Positions 8,918 to 17,900 of a DNA stretch of 64,000 nt are shown piece after piece. Source of the DNA: a virus. How positions within the stretch are numbered: the stretch's first letter is position 1; each line of letters starts with the position of its first letter. Where the stretch lies: the IMG/VR virus record IMGVR_UViG_3300017917_003822, positions 62,001 through 126,000 of that record, one strand, 5' to 3'. Under the pieces are notes generated by a model that was not told where the DNA came from, made no database searches, and saw only the letters and a program-made list of their open reading frames with translations. Made by a program: the position numbers and the translations under genes.

Positions 8918-10078
8918 ATGAATTCGGATTCTTTCGACAATTTTGACTGGAACCTTACTGATGGACTAACAATTAATAAAAACATCAAAGTTCCTGGAGG
9001 ACATAAAATTTATTGCCACGAGCCATATGCTCAGGAGTTGGCAGAACTTTACTTTAACTCATACGAAGGATTAGATTTCGGATCCAAGGATCTGATTGAT
9101 GGTGCAGTTTATCCTTGTAGAATCGTTAATCTGAAGGAGGATGAGGCATTAGCACAGACTCAGTCAGGTCAAACAATTTATATCGATCTTAAAAAAGAGA
9201 GAAGAGATGCCGAGAGATTTAATTTGATAAATTTAACTTTCCATCCTGGAGAGGAAGTTAATGCTAGAGTTAGAAAATCAAACGGGAACTATATTGGATC
9301 GGTTATCGAATATTATTTACATAGTTTAAGAGCTGAACTTTTTGAACAAATTAAAAAAGAAAGCAGCGCTTATAGAATAAAAATCATTAGCGTTAATAAG
9401 GGAGGATATATTGCTGATCTGTCGGGTATTAAGTGTTTCTTACCTGGATCCCTAGCAGCTGCTAATAAAATCACGGATTTTGAATCATACATTGGCAAGG
9501 AGATGCACGTTATGATAGATGGATACGTGGAGGCTAAGGATATTTTCATTGTTTCTTATAAGAAATACCTTAACAAGATCATGGATTCTAAAATACAGGA
9601 ACTTGATCTTACTAAAAAATACAGAGGTTATGTTACAGGAACTAGTGACTTTGGTGTATTTGTTGAATGGGATAGCGTTTATACTGGACTTATACATAAA
9701 ACAGAATTCCCTGATGATAATTCACTAACCACTCTTTCTCCTGGATCAGAGATTGAGTTTTATGTTAAGGAGATTAAAGATAATAATCGATTGACTTTAA
9801 CTCTAGACAAACCATTAGAGAGAAATGTAATTATCCAGGATATCGAAAACCAGGTAAAGGATGGGACTTGCGAGCCTCTTGATGCTAAGGTTAAACACAG
9901 AAGAAAGAACGGTGCTTTGGTTGAAATTGCTCCTTATGGTATTATGGCTTTAATTCCTCAAGATAGACTTGGTAAAAAAGGAAATAACATAAAAAACGGA
10001 GATGACGTAAGTGTTATTCCTTATGAGGTTGATACAATCTCAGGAAAAATATATGTTGAATTAGTAAATGTCGGATAA
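8918..10078 (+). CDS. S1-like RNA-binding protein with four S1-type repeats
   Basis: A 386-residue protein built from repeats of ribosomal protein S1 type. Repeat 1 spans about 60-130 (DGAVYPCRIVNL), repeat 2 about 150-215 (KIISVNKGGYIADL then CFLPGSLA, the usual S1 G-G-x-x-A/V and F-x-P-x-S pattern), repeat 3 about 232-297 (YRGYVTGTSDFGVFVEW then TGLIHKTEF) and repeat 4 about 315-384 (NGALVEIAPYGIMALIPQDR). S1 repeats bind single-stranded RNA; cellular S1 brings mRNA to the 30S subunit. The fourth repeat ends at the C-terminus. The gene lies between hub and wedge genes but has no structural signature. It has its own promoter-like motif and an A-rich leader, and it overlaps the next gene by 11 bases. 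A role in steering host ribosomes to phage mRNA is inferred; a virion or RNA-processing role is possible. Confidence 0.75.
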   Translation: MNSDSFDNFDWNLTDGLTINKNIKVPGGHKIYCHEPYAQELAELYFNSYEGLDFGSKDLIDGAVYPCRIVNLKEDEALAQTQSGQTIYIDLKKERRDAERFNLINLTFHPGEEVNARVRKSNGNYIGSVIEYYLHSLRAELFEQIKKESSAYRIKIISVNKGGYIADLSGIKCFLPGSLAAANKITDFESYIGKEMHVMIDGYVEAKDIFIVSYKKYLNKIMDSKIQELDLTKKYRGYVTGTSDFGVFVEWDSVYTGLIHKTEFPDDNSLTTLSPGSEIEFYVKEIKDNNRLTLTLDKPLERNVIIQDIENQVKDGTCEPLDAKVKHRRKNGALVEIAPYGIMALIPQDRLGKKGNNIKNGDDVSVIPYEVDTISGKIYVELVNVG

Positions 10079-11474
10079 TAGAACACATTTTGATAAGATT
10101 AATGCTCTTGACTCATCAGTAATAGGATTTGAATTTGAATTTTATACTAACCTTTTAAAAGGTCAAGCTGCTGAGTCATTGGCAAAACTTACCAAAAAGA
10201 AAGTTGTTGTTTCCGAAAAATATCACTCAAAAATACCGGTTGATGCTAATAACTTCAAGCTAGAACCAGATTACTCTGGAGGAAGCAAGATGATGGAATT
10301 TATCACCGGTCCGCTTCCGTACAGTGAAGCAATCCCCATATTAATTAAAGTTTTGAATTGGATAGACGAGAATGGCTGGACAACAGACAGATGCGCTTTC
10401 CAATTTTCTGTGAGCTTTGATAAATCAAGAAGAGACGTAAAGGATAAAATAGAAAACCTAGATAAACTTAAATTTGTTTTGGGTCTAGATGAGGGTTTTA
10501 TTTATTCTAGATTTGGTAGCAGGGAAAAAAACGTTTATGCAAAATCGATTAAAAAGGTGGTACCTAGAAATAGATTTTCTATTCTTGAGAACATCCAAAC
10601 TATTGATCCTAAAATGTACAGAGTACCTGAGGACAAATACTATGGTGTAAATTTCACAAAATTACCTCAGGGGTATATAGAATTCAGATATCTTGGTAAC
10701 AGAGACTATCAAAAAAAATCCAAGGAGATAAGGGAAATTATAGACTATGTTATTCTTTATCTGTATGACATTCTGAGCCGTAGAATAAACGGCTATACTA
10801 AGGATGATCTCGCTACCCTTCAGAAGATGATGAATAAATATGCTAAGGTCGTGAGATCTTTTAATAATCCAGACTTCTTCTTTAGAAATTATCCAGATTT
10901 CCATGTTTTCGTGGATCTTAGAGGATGGGACGAAAACATTAAAACATATTTCCCCATCATAAGGGATAAAATATTTGATCTCATCATAGAGGGTAACGTT
11001 ACTTCTTGTTATTTTAATTATGATACCACAACTGGTAGATATCAAGTAAAAGAGGCTAGATTTAGAAATTCTTTCGAAGTGGAAGGTATGGATCTAATTC
11101 TTTGTGATATTAAGAATGCTATTATCAAAAACTGTAACATATACAATTGCGATATAAAGAAATCCTCGATTGAAGATTCCTATATTTTTGCTGGTACTAA
11201 GGTTTACTCATCGAAAGTTAAAGCAACTATTGTAGATTACTCCAATGAATTAAAAGACTGTTTCATAGACTGTCAGGGGAAAAATCTCAACTGCAAAATA
11301 GAAGGTGGGGTTTTAAGAGCCGGTAATATCGGTGAAAACGCTGAAATTAGCAAGGAGACTATGAAGGTTAAAAATACCGACGATCAGAGAATGCTGAGAT
11401 TCGTTACCGATAAAAGATTAAAGGATTTAAATGATAAATACAATAATCCAAGATTCGGTAATATGAATTACTAA
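10068..11474 (+). CDS. Amidoligase-like enzyme with C-terminal beta-helix
   Basis: A 468-residue protein. The N-terminal part carries the pattern of glutamine-synthetase-fold amidoligases: VIGFEFEF at 18-25 (paired acidic residues for metal/ATP), LEPDYSGGSKMMEFITGPL at 65-83 (D-x-S...E-x-x-T/S-x-P), an F-Q-F-S-V-S-F strand near 111-117 and GYIEFRYLGNRDY around 200. These enzymes form amide bonds between a carboxylate and an amine, often on peptides. From about 325 to 440 the sequence becomes short strands with regular Ile, Cys, Asn and Asp (CDIKNAIIKNCNIYNCDIKK), like a pentapeptide-type or left-handed beta-helix. That part could bind a substrate protein or attach the enzyme to a virion. It overlaps the S1-like gene by 11 bases, so the two are probably co-translated. 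The substrate is unknown. Confidence 0.6.
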   Translation: MSDNRTHFDKINALDSSVIGFEFEFYTNLLKGQAAESLAKLTKKKVVVSEKYHSKIPVDANNFKLEPDYSGGSKMMEFITGPLPYSEAIPILIKVLNWIDENGWTTDRCAFQFSVSFDKSRRDVKDKIENLDKLKFVLGLDEGFIYSRFGSREKNVYAKSIKKVVPRNRFSILENIQTIDPKMYRVPEDKYYGVNFTKLPQGYIEFRYLGNRDYQKKSKEIREIIDYVILYLYDILSRRINGYTKDDLATLQKMMNKYAKVVRSFNNPDFFFRNYPDFHVFVDLRGWDENIKTYFPIIRDKIFDLIIEGNVTSCYFNYDTTTGRYQVKEARFRNSFEVEGMDLILCDIKNAIIKNCNIYNCDIKKSSIEDSYIFAGTKVYSSKVKATIVDYSNELKDCFIDCQGKNLNCKIEGGVLRAGNIGENAEISKETMKVKNTDDQRMLRFVTDKRLKDLNDKYNNPRFGNMNY

Positions 11475-11489
11475 AAAAAAACAAAAAGC

Positions 11490-12266
11490 ATGACACAAGA
11501 GGAGTTAATACAAGAAATACAGGATGCACTTTCTTTTAGCTGTGCACTTCCATATAATCTAAATGCCACTGAAACTGAGAGAATTATCAAAAGAGCTAAA
11601 GCTTGGTTTTATGATAATTACCAGTACGCAGTAGAGGAAAGAGTTTTTGTTTTGGCAAACCAACTTTTCCAACATCCCGAGTTTAAGAAAACAAGGCAGA
11701 TTAAGCTCCCTGAATCAATCATAGGGGTTTATGAAGTCAGAGAATTAGGTGGATATGGTATTTCGGGTAATCCTGATAGAGATTTTGGTGATTCTAAATT
11801 GCTTGGGTCAGAGCTTCTTCTTTCTCCCTTTGTCGGTGACAACCTAGTTTACAGAACAGTCATGTATTCATATTTCGATTTAGCTAAAGCATATCTTCTA
11901 AATACATACGCATTCAAATACAACAAGAATACGAAATTTTTAACCATCCTAGGAAGAGACCCGAATAGATCTGGTAAGGGACAATTGGCCCAGGGATTTG
12001 GCGTAGGTGGAGTTGATGTATCAGTAAGATGTCACGTTGCTATATTGGATGAGTACCTATATGATGATGAACTTTTTGTGAGATATTGCATAGCTAAATG
12101 TAAAATAGCTCTTTCTCAGATGCTAAGTGTTTTCACATATAATCTACCCGGAGGTGTACAAGTGAATGCTAGTGAAATAGGAAGCCAGGGGGCAACAGAG
12201 CTTCAGGAAGTAATGGATATGATTAATGGTGAAAATACCCCATCATATTTCCTTCAGTGGAATTAA
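11490..12266 (+). CDS. Putative neck or baseplate-associated structural protein
   Basis: A 258-residue protein of unrecognised family. An N-terminal helical segment (TQEELIQEIQDALSFSCALP) is followed by a helix around Trp-37 and a strand-rich middle. The C-terminal half includes YCIAKCKIALSQMLSVFTYNLPGGVQVN and ends with SYFLQWN. The build, a four-helix start plus a beta domain and no membrane segment, resembles neck/connector proteins of myoviruses, but no diagnostic motif is present. It lies 15 bases after the amidoligase gene and about 70 bases before gp25, at the border between non-structural and wedge genes. Confidence is for a real gene with a structural role. Confidence 0.45.
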   Translation: MTQEELIQEIQDALSFSCALPYNLNATETERIIKRAKAWFYDNYQYAVEERVFVLANQLFQHPEFKKTRQIKLPESIIGVYEVRELGGYGISGNPDRDFGDSKLLGSELLLSPFVGDNLVYRTVMYSYFDLAKAYLLNTYAFKYNKNTKFLTILGRDPNRSGKGQLAQGFGVGGVDVSVRCHVAILDEYLYDDELFVRYCIAKCKIALSQMLSVFTYNLPGGVQVNASEIGSQGATELQEVMDMINGENTPSYFLQWN

Positions 12267-12308
12267 AAAATTAACTTATCGACCTCTTTTGACCTCTCTT
12301 TGATTGTG

Positions 12309-12317
12309 GATATATAA
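12309..12317 (+). promoter_or_regulatory. Candidate late promoter before gp25-like gene
   Basis: GATATATAA ends 18 bases before the start codon of the gp25-like gene in a 69-base gap. The motif lies between the arms of a short inverted repeat (GTGGAT at 12306-12311, ATCCAC at 12330-12335), the second arm touching the ATG. Six-base arms may be chance. Confidence 0.5.
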
Positions 12318-12335
12318 TACGAAATAAAAATCCAC

Positions 12336-12707
12336 ATGAGAGAGATTTATAACAGGGATCCATTAGATCCTAACTACAATCCTTATCAATTAGAGACCAC
12401 AGATCCAACAGAGATTTGTATCGGTCAACTTAAAATGCTGCTACTTACTAATAAGGGCGAGGTTTTAGGTGACCCTAAATTTGGACTAAATTTAGAAGAT
12501 TTAATTTTCAACCTCGAACTTTCAGAATCCAGTATAAGAAAAGAACTAGATCTTTCTCTGAGAGTGTATGTCCCTCTTTTTTTAGCACTTGGAGGAACAT
12601 ACGATCTTCAGTTTTATGTCGGTACTCAGAGGGATATTGCAACTCTTGATTTCAGAATACCTGAGGATGGAAAGCTTAGCCCATTGGTTTCACTAAGATT
12701 AACATAA
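12336..12707 (+). CDS. 25: Baseplate wedge protein gp25
   Basis: A 123-residue protein with the length and layout of the gp25/W family (lysozyme-like fold of the baseplate inner ring). An N-terminal extension (MREIYNRDPLDPNYNPYQLE) is followed by IGQLKMLLLTNKGEVLGDPKFG, which matches the conserved family signature of a helix, then L-x-T-x-x-G-E, then P-x-F-G. After it comes LEDLIFNLELSESSIRKEL. The end has the paired strands YDLQFYVGTQRDIATLDFRI. In T4, gp25 forms the wedge core with gp6 and gp53 and nucleates sheath assembly. The gp6-like gene follows after 9 bases, the order found in most myoviruses. Confidence 0.8.
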   Translation: MREIYNRDPLDPNYNPYQLETTDPTEICIGQLKMLLLTNKGEVLGDPKFGLNLEDLIFNLELSESSIRKELDLSLRVYVPLFLALGGTYDLQFYVGTQRDIATLDFRIPEDGKLSPLVSLRLT

Positions 12708-12716
12708 GTAAAAGAA

Positions 12717-14441
12717 ATGAATATATTTAAGAAAAATAACATCCTTATTAACGGTCTTCTCGGAGATACGTTCAACTTTTTGCAGGCTACCTATAATCAG
12801 ACATCTAATGTCTTTACAGTAGCTTCTGCTTGGGGTCAAATATTATTTGTTCTTCAGAATTTATCACAATTAATTCTTTATTTTATAGAGGATTCGATCA
12901 CTGAATTGAACATGCAGGAAGCAACTAGAGATTACTCAATCCGAAGTTTAGCTAGAATAGCCGGATATGATCCAGGAAGAGCAAATGCAGCACAAGGAGA
13001 AGTTTCTATTTCATGGAATACTAGGGAGGGAGACGTAGGAGGTGGTTCCATCATACTTAGAAACAATAGTCAAATCAGATGTCTTCAGAACGGTAAGGTT
13101 TATTCTTTAATTTTCGGAAGTCCTGAAGTAACTATACCTCTCGTTAGAGGAAACACAATAAGAGTAAAAATAGCACAGGGTACCTTTGAGTCTGCGATAG
13201 TGACCGGAACAGGATTGGCTCTTCAGAGTTTTAATATACCTTCAAGTTCTGGTGCTCTTCTAGACCAGTTTTATGTTGATGTCTATGTTAACGAGGAAAA
13301 ATGGAGAAAATATGATTCACTCTATGATATACCTTTGAATGGGAAAGGATATCTAGTTAAGACTGGAATACAGGAGGGACTTGATATCTATTTTGGAAAC
13401 TCCAATTTTGGAATGGTTCCGCCTAGAGGTTCCAGAATAAGAATAGAATATTTACAGACTGCAGGTGCGGGTGGTAATGCAAATTCAACTAAAGAGACCC
13501 CTTTAACATATAGATTTTCTAGTAACGGTACGGATTTATTTGGAAGAGAGGTTGATGTTAACCTTTATCTGGATATAAAAAATGAAATAGATCCATCATT
13601 CGGAACTAATCCAGAAACGACCAATTTGATTAGGTTGGTTGCACCTAAAACCAGTAGATCTTTCGTTTTTGCTAATGCCGATAATTACGAAGTTTTCTTA
13701 AATAAACTTGGAATATTCTCTCAGATACAGGCTTTTTCGACATTTGATGATGAGTATCTAGACGATGATAATGTCATCTACCTTTATCTAGTTCCTGACA
13801 TTACATTAAATCTTTCCACTAACGAGGATTATTTTAGTGTTCCAGTGGAGGATTTTTTATTGACAGCTCAACAAAAAGCTAGAGTGATTAACCTCATAGA
13901 ACAATCAGGGTCCATGATCGCAACGACGGTTGTTAAGATAGTACAACCAGTTATCGCAAAATATGTTGCTAATGTCGTTCTTGGTATTTTTGAGGGATCT
14001 GATCCTGAAACTATTAAGCAGACAATAAGAAAAAGGATTTCGGAATATATGCTTTCTCTAAAGAGAAGAGACAAGATACCTAAATCCGATTTCATAGCCA
14101 TTATAGAGAGCGTCCCTGGAGTTGATACGGTTTCATTTTTCTTCGTTGGACAGAAGAATGAGGAAAATCAAATAGAGATAAGAAATCTTAGCAATGTTTC
14201 ACAGGCTCAGCTTGACGAGGTTATTGGTATGGATCAATTTGGTGATATTGTTATAGGCAGAAATGAATTGGTTTTACTAAGAGGAGGCTGGACGGATAGA
14301 AATGGAACATTCTACACGGAGTCGATCGTTGAAGGAAAACCTGGACCTCTTAACATAACAATAGCTTCGATAGTCCCTAGAAACTTTAGAAGTGAATTGA
14401 ATGCAGATTTAAAAGCACAGATTATAGCACAGGGATCTTAA
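12717..14441 (+). CDS. 6: Baseplate wedge protein gp6 (baseplate J-like)
   Basis: A 574-residue protein directly after gp25. The N-terminal helical region (SQLILYFIEDSITELNMQEA) and SIRSLARIAGYDPGRANAAQ match the beginning of T4-type gp6/gpJ wedge proteins: the conserved A-x-x-x-G-Y-x-P-x-x-A turn followed by beta strands of the J domain (GEVSISW). A C-terminal region around 440-480 (IRKRISEYMLSLKRRDKIPKSDF) followed by SVPGVDTVSFFFVG corresponds to the J-family ending, helix then V-x-G-V. Gp6 dimers link wedges into the baseplate inner ring. Length is close to T4 gp6 (660). I see no frameshift or missing part. Confidence 0.75.
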   Translation: MNIFKKNNILINGLLGDTFNFLQATYNQTSNVFTVASAWGQILFVLQNLSQLILYFIEDSITELNMQEATRDYSIRSLARIAGYDPGRANAAQGEVSISWNTREGDVGGGSIILRNNSQIRCLQNGKVYSLIFGSPEVTIPLVRGNTIRVKIAQGTFESAIVTGTGLALQSFNIPSSSGALLDQFYVDVYVNEEKWRKYDSLYDIPLNGKGYLVKTGIQEGLDIYFGNSNFGMVPPRGSRIRIEYLQTAGAGGNANSTKETPLTYRFSSNGTDLFGREVDVNLYLDIKNEIDPSFGTNPETTNLIRLVAPKTSRSFVFANADNYEVFLNKLGIFSQIQAFSTFDDEYLDDDNVIYLYLVPDITLNLSTNEDYFSVPVEDFLLTAQQKARVINLIEQSGSMIATTVVKIVQPVIAKYVANVVLGIFEGSDPETIKQTIRKRISEYMLSLKRRDKIPKSDFIAIIESVPGVDTVSFFFVGQKNEENQIEIRNLSNVSQAQLDEVIGMDQFGDIVIGRNELVLLRGGWTDRNGTFYTESIVEGKPGPLNITIASIVPRNFRSELNADLKAQIIAQGS

Positions 14442-14460
14442 AATAAATTGGAACATTAAA

Positions 14461-14991
14461 ATGCAGAGTTATTCACCTTTTTTTCCGGGAGAAAATCAGA
14501 GTATAAGTTATACGGTTAATGGAATAAAACCAAAAACCAACAATACAACTTTTTATAATAATAAGGACTTGTATTCTACCCCCGAGATGGCTCTTGATCG
14601 TTCGTATAATATTGGATGTAGCGGATATCGTGCTGTGATAGCCAATGCAACTGGTTCTTATAAATTTGCTCCATGTTCCACCGTATCTGAATATAAAACA
14701 ATAATGAAACAGATGGGGAAGGTAACGGTTGAGAGGAGATATTATGATTTCGATCCGGGACAAAACATATATGACATAAGGGATAGTATAAATGACAATC
14801 TATACAACGGATTCGATTATCAACACCAGATTTTGAAAAGATCTTTATCCAATGTTATTTATAGAGATCCCGTTAAGGATGGTATACTCAACTACTTTCA
14901 GAGAGTTGTCTATGGATTGGTTGAAACAACAAAGCAAATAAAAAACTTCTTTAACTACACAGTTAAGAAAAATAACAAGAGAGTTTTCTAA
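14461..14991 (+). CDS. Small structural-block protein of unknown function
   Basis: A 176-residue protein between gp6 and the 1639-residue wedge/fibre protein, 6 bases before the latter. The N-terminal half is polar and Asn/Tyr-rich with two Cys residues (NIGCSGYRAV, KFAPCSTV). The middle has MGKVTVERRYYDFDPG, and the C-terminus is basic and helical (LVETTKQIKNFFNYTVKK). I recognise no family. Position suggests a wedge accessory protein. It could be a connector between gp6 and the following protein. Confidence 0.45.
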   Translation: MQSYSPFFPGENQSISYTVNGIKPKTNNTTFYNNKDLYSTPEMALDRSYNIGCSGYRAVIANATGSYKFAPCSTVSEYKTIMKQMGKVTVERRYYDFDPGQNIYDIRDSINDNLYNGFDYQHQILKRSLSNVIYRDPVKDGILNYFQRVVYGLVETTKQIKNFFNYTVKKNNKRVF

Positions 14992-14997
14992 TTTAAA

Positions 14998-17900
14998 ATG
15001 GCAAATATAAAACTTAATTTTTTTGGTAAGGATGGGAATCCTCTAAACTTCGACTATATCGGACCAACCGGACCAACTCCTCTTGATTCCAAATTCACAT
15101 ACATAACATCACCATCCGGAGTTTCGAGTAATGGTGACATTATCTTTAATTTTGGGACTAGCACCTTTATTTGGGAATTGTACCCTAGAGATCTTAATAA
15201 TTTCGATCTGACTGCTTGGTATAATGAGGTTAAGGATTTTATCTCGAAGGGAGCTAATGTTTATGTTAATGGCGAAGTTGCAGGACAGCAGAATTTTAAG
15301 TTTAAGATTCAAAGCGTTGCAAAGAACCCTTCTGGGGATTTTATCATCAATGGTCAAAGTGATAATTACGAGGGTCAAAATATAATAAGTCCAAATAATC
15401 AAATCTATTTCACAACGACTTATGAAAATAGGCCAGGTGGTTATTTTAAGGGTAATATCTATTTCGATCCAGTTTCTGCGGGTCTTTATGAGAATGAACA
15501 AATTTTCGTTGTTCAGGAGTTTGAAACTGCTAGCGGCTATCAATATGGATTGCCTCACACTGGGGCAACAGGTTCAACTGGATCACCCAGATGGAGAACC
15601 AGATGGTACAATGATAATTATGGGGAAACCGATGTAACTGACATTATTTTTACTTATGCCATAGAAGATCAACTTGAAGGCGGTGATGGTGAACCTCTAA
15701 TAGTTAATTATCCCAATATGGTACTTCCTGTTGATATTAATTCGGGTGATTATTACCAGAATGGTTTCATACACACAAATCTTGTTAATTCCGAGGCTTT
15801 AGCTATAAATGTTGCTTTAAATGCTTCTGAGGATGCTGAAAACATATATGAGAGAAAGTTAATAGTAGAGGATATTACTACAGGTACACCAGAGAAAATT
15901 ATAGAAATAGATTTCTACGGTCAAATTATAGGTGAGGATGAGAGATTTAAGGTTTTATTAGAGAATCTTGGGCGTGCATTTTATAAGAGCGATTCGGTGA
16001 TCCTAAGAGACCATGATCCGGATGAACCTAGTCCGAACTTTCTTGAGATTAATGAAAAAAGGAAGGAGCTATTAGTAACGGGCGAGGAGATATTTCCCTA
16101 TATAGGTAGTTATAAGGGTTTAATTAATGCTCTTAAATTTTTCGGGTATCAGGATCTTAGAATTAAGGAATATTGGCTAAATTTAAATTATAAAAATCTA
16201 AAATTAGAATCACCTGTACAACAAAATCAATCTTTTCTTAATGCAATAAAATCCCAACAGTCTAAAGGTTATTCATTGAGCTATCAGATTGGTGATATTC
16301 TAGATAACGAGAATAGTGGAAAGTATAGGCTGACCCAGACATATGGACCCGATAAAAACGGTAACTATGTTCTAAATGTCACATCGGAGGATTCATTAAT
16401 CCCAAGCAGAACATATAAGAAAACTGCTCTCTTTGGTTTATACTATGATTTAAATAAAGTTACAGATGATACCGATGCTTTCGGGTATCCGGTTGTTAAT
16501 GACGCTTTTAAATTTACTCAAGAGGAGGTTTTAATTAAGATTTTTGCACTGAAGGAGAGATTAAAGAGAGACTATCTTCCGTTAAATGCAAGAATTATAG
16601 ATATTACCGGAGAAGGTGTTTATTTCACTATCTACAACACCAAGTCATGGACGGATGTTATGGAAAGGTCTGATATAAACTCTGGATTTTATTTTGATTT
16701 TGCACCGAATCCAGATTTTGGATTTTTGGAAGATCTTAGAAATTTCTCAACTAGACCACTGCCATCAGGAATCCAGACACCAAGTTTATATAGCAACTCA
16801 TATCAAACTGAAGTTAATTTTATAGGTGGGACCGGGAGTGCTATAGGATTCAATGGAAATTTCCCCGGTGGAATGACAGGACCAAATCCAACTATATTTG
16901 TAAATTCCGGTAACACGTATCAATTTAATGTTGTTGATAGTGGAAATTTTGGCTATGATTTTTATTTAACAACTGATCCTCTTTTGACTCAGATTGATCC
17001 TTTGGGAGTTATGAACAATGGAGCAACTGGTGGAAATTCGATCACGTGGTACGTTAACCCTGAACAGACGTCCCCGGTTTATTATTATTCCAGTAATAAT
17101 CCTTCATTATTAAATGGAGTCATTACTGTTCTACCTGCTAAATTATCGGATCTTGGTAATATAGTGGATCCATTATCAAATCAGCAGATTTACACCAAGG
17201 AGCAGAATGATTCTATGATGGCAGCAATAGAAAATTTCTATGAACTTAAACAGAATGGAAAAATTCTTGAGCTAGGTGACGATGATTTCGATCCTACTGC
17301 ATATATTGATCCTGTTACAGGTTCTCAGTATCAGCTTCCTTTGGGGATGCCAGTCATACTGGAGCTTGTTCTAGATGTTTGGGAATGGAATGAACTTAAT
17401 ATTAACTGGAACGCCTTAACTATACCAACCTATAAAGTTGGTGACGTTGTACAAGTTAGACAGCTTGATAATTTTTTCTATGGTGTGTTTGGAACTGTTA
17501 CATCAGCAAGTTATTCCACTGGTGAATATACTGTTTTATTAGATCCCCCTTATAATGTACCTCAGAATTTTGCAGAAGCGGATCTTCTCTCATCTATACA
17601 GACCTATAATTTGTTAACATGGGAAAATATAGATTTTTCGAATTCTGTTGAGATCGAGTGGATTGTTAACAAGACGACGACACAATCTGGATCACCTTAT
17701 AATTTTGAATTTAGAGGTCCAATAGCGAGCTTTTATAGGCTTGCACACTTCTTACCCTACACTGGAGAATATAAGGTCATATGCAACATATATGATGCAT
17801 TTAACGCAAAAACTACTGTAATTAAAGATCGAGTTATTAGAGTTGAACCTAAAACGATCGATATTGATTCATGGACCAGATACAGAGAAGCCGAAAGATA

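Noticed and set aside
12306-12335. Inverted repeat GTGGAT/ATCCAC around the promoter motif before gp25
   Set aside because: Six-base arms 18 bases apart are expected by chance in AT-rich leaders; no second copy of the arrangement was seen.
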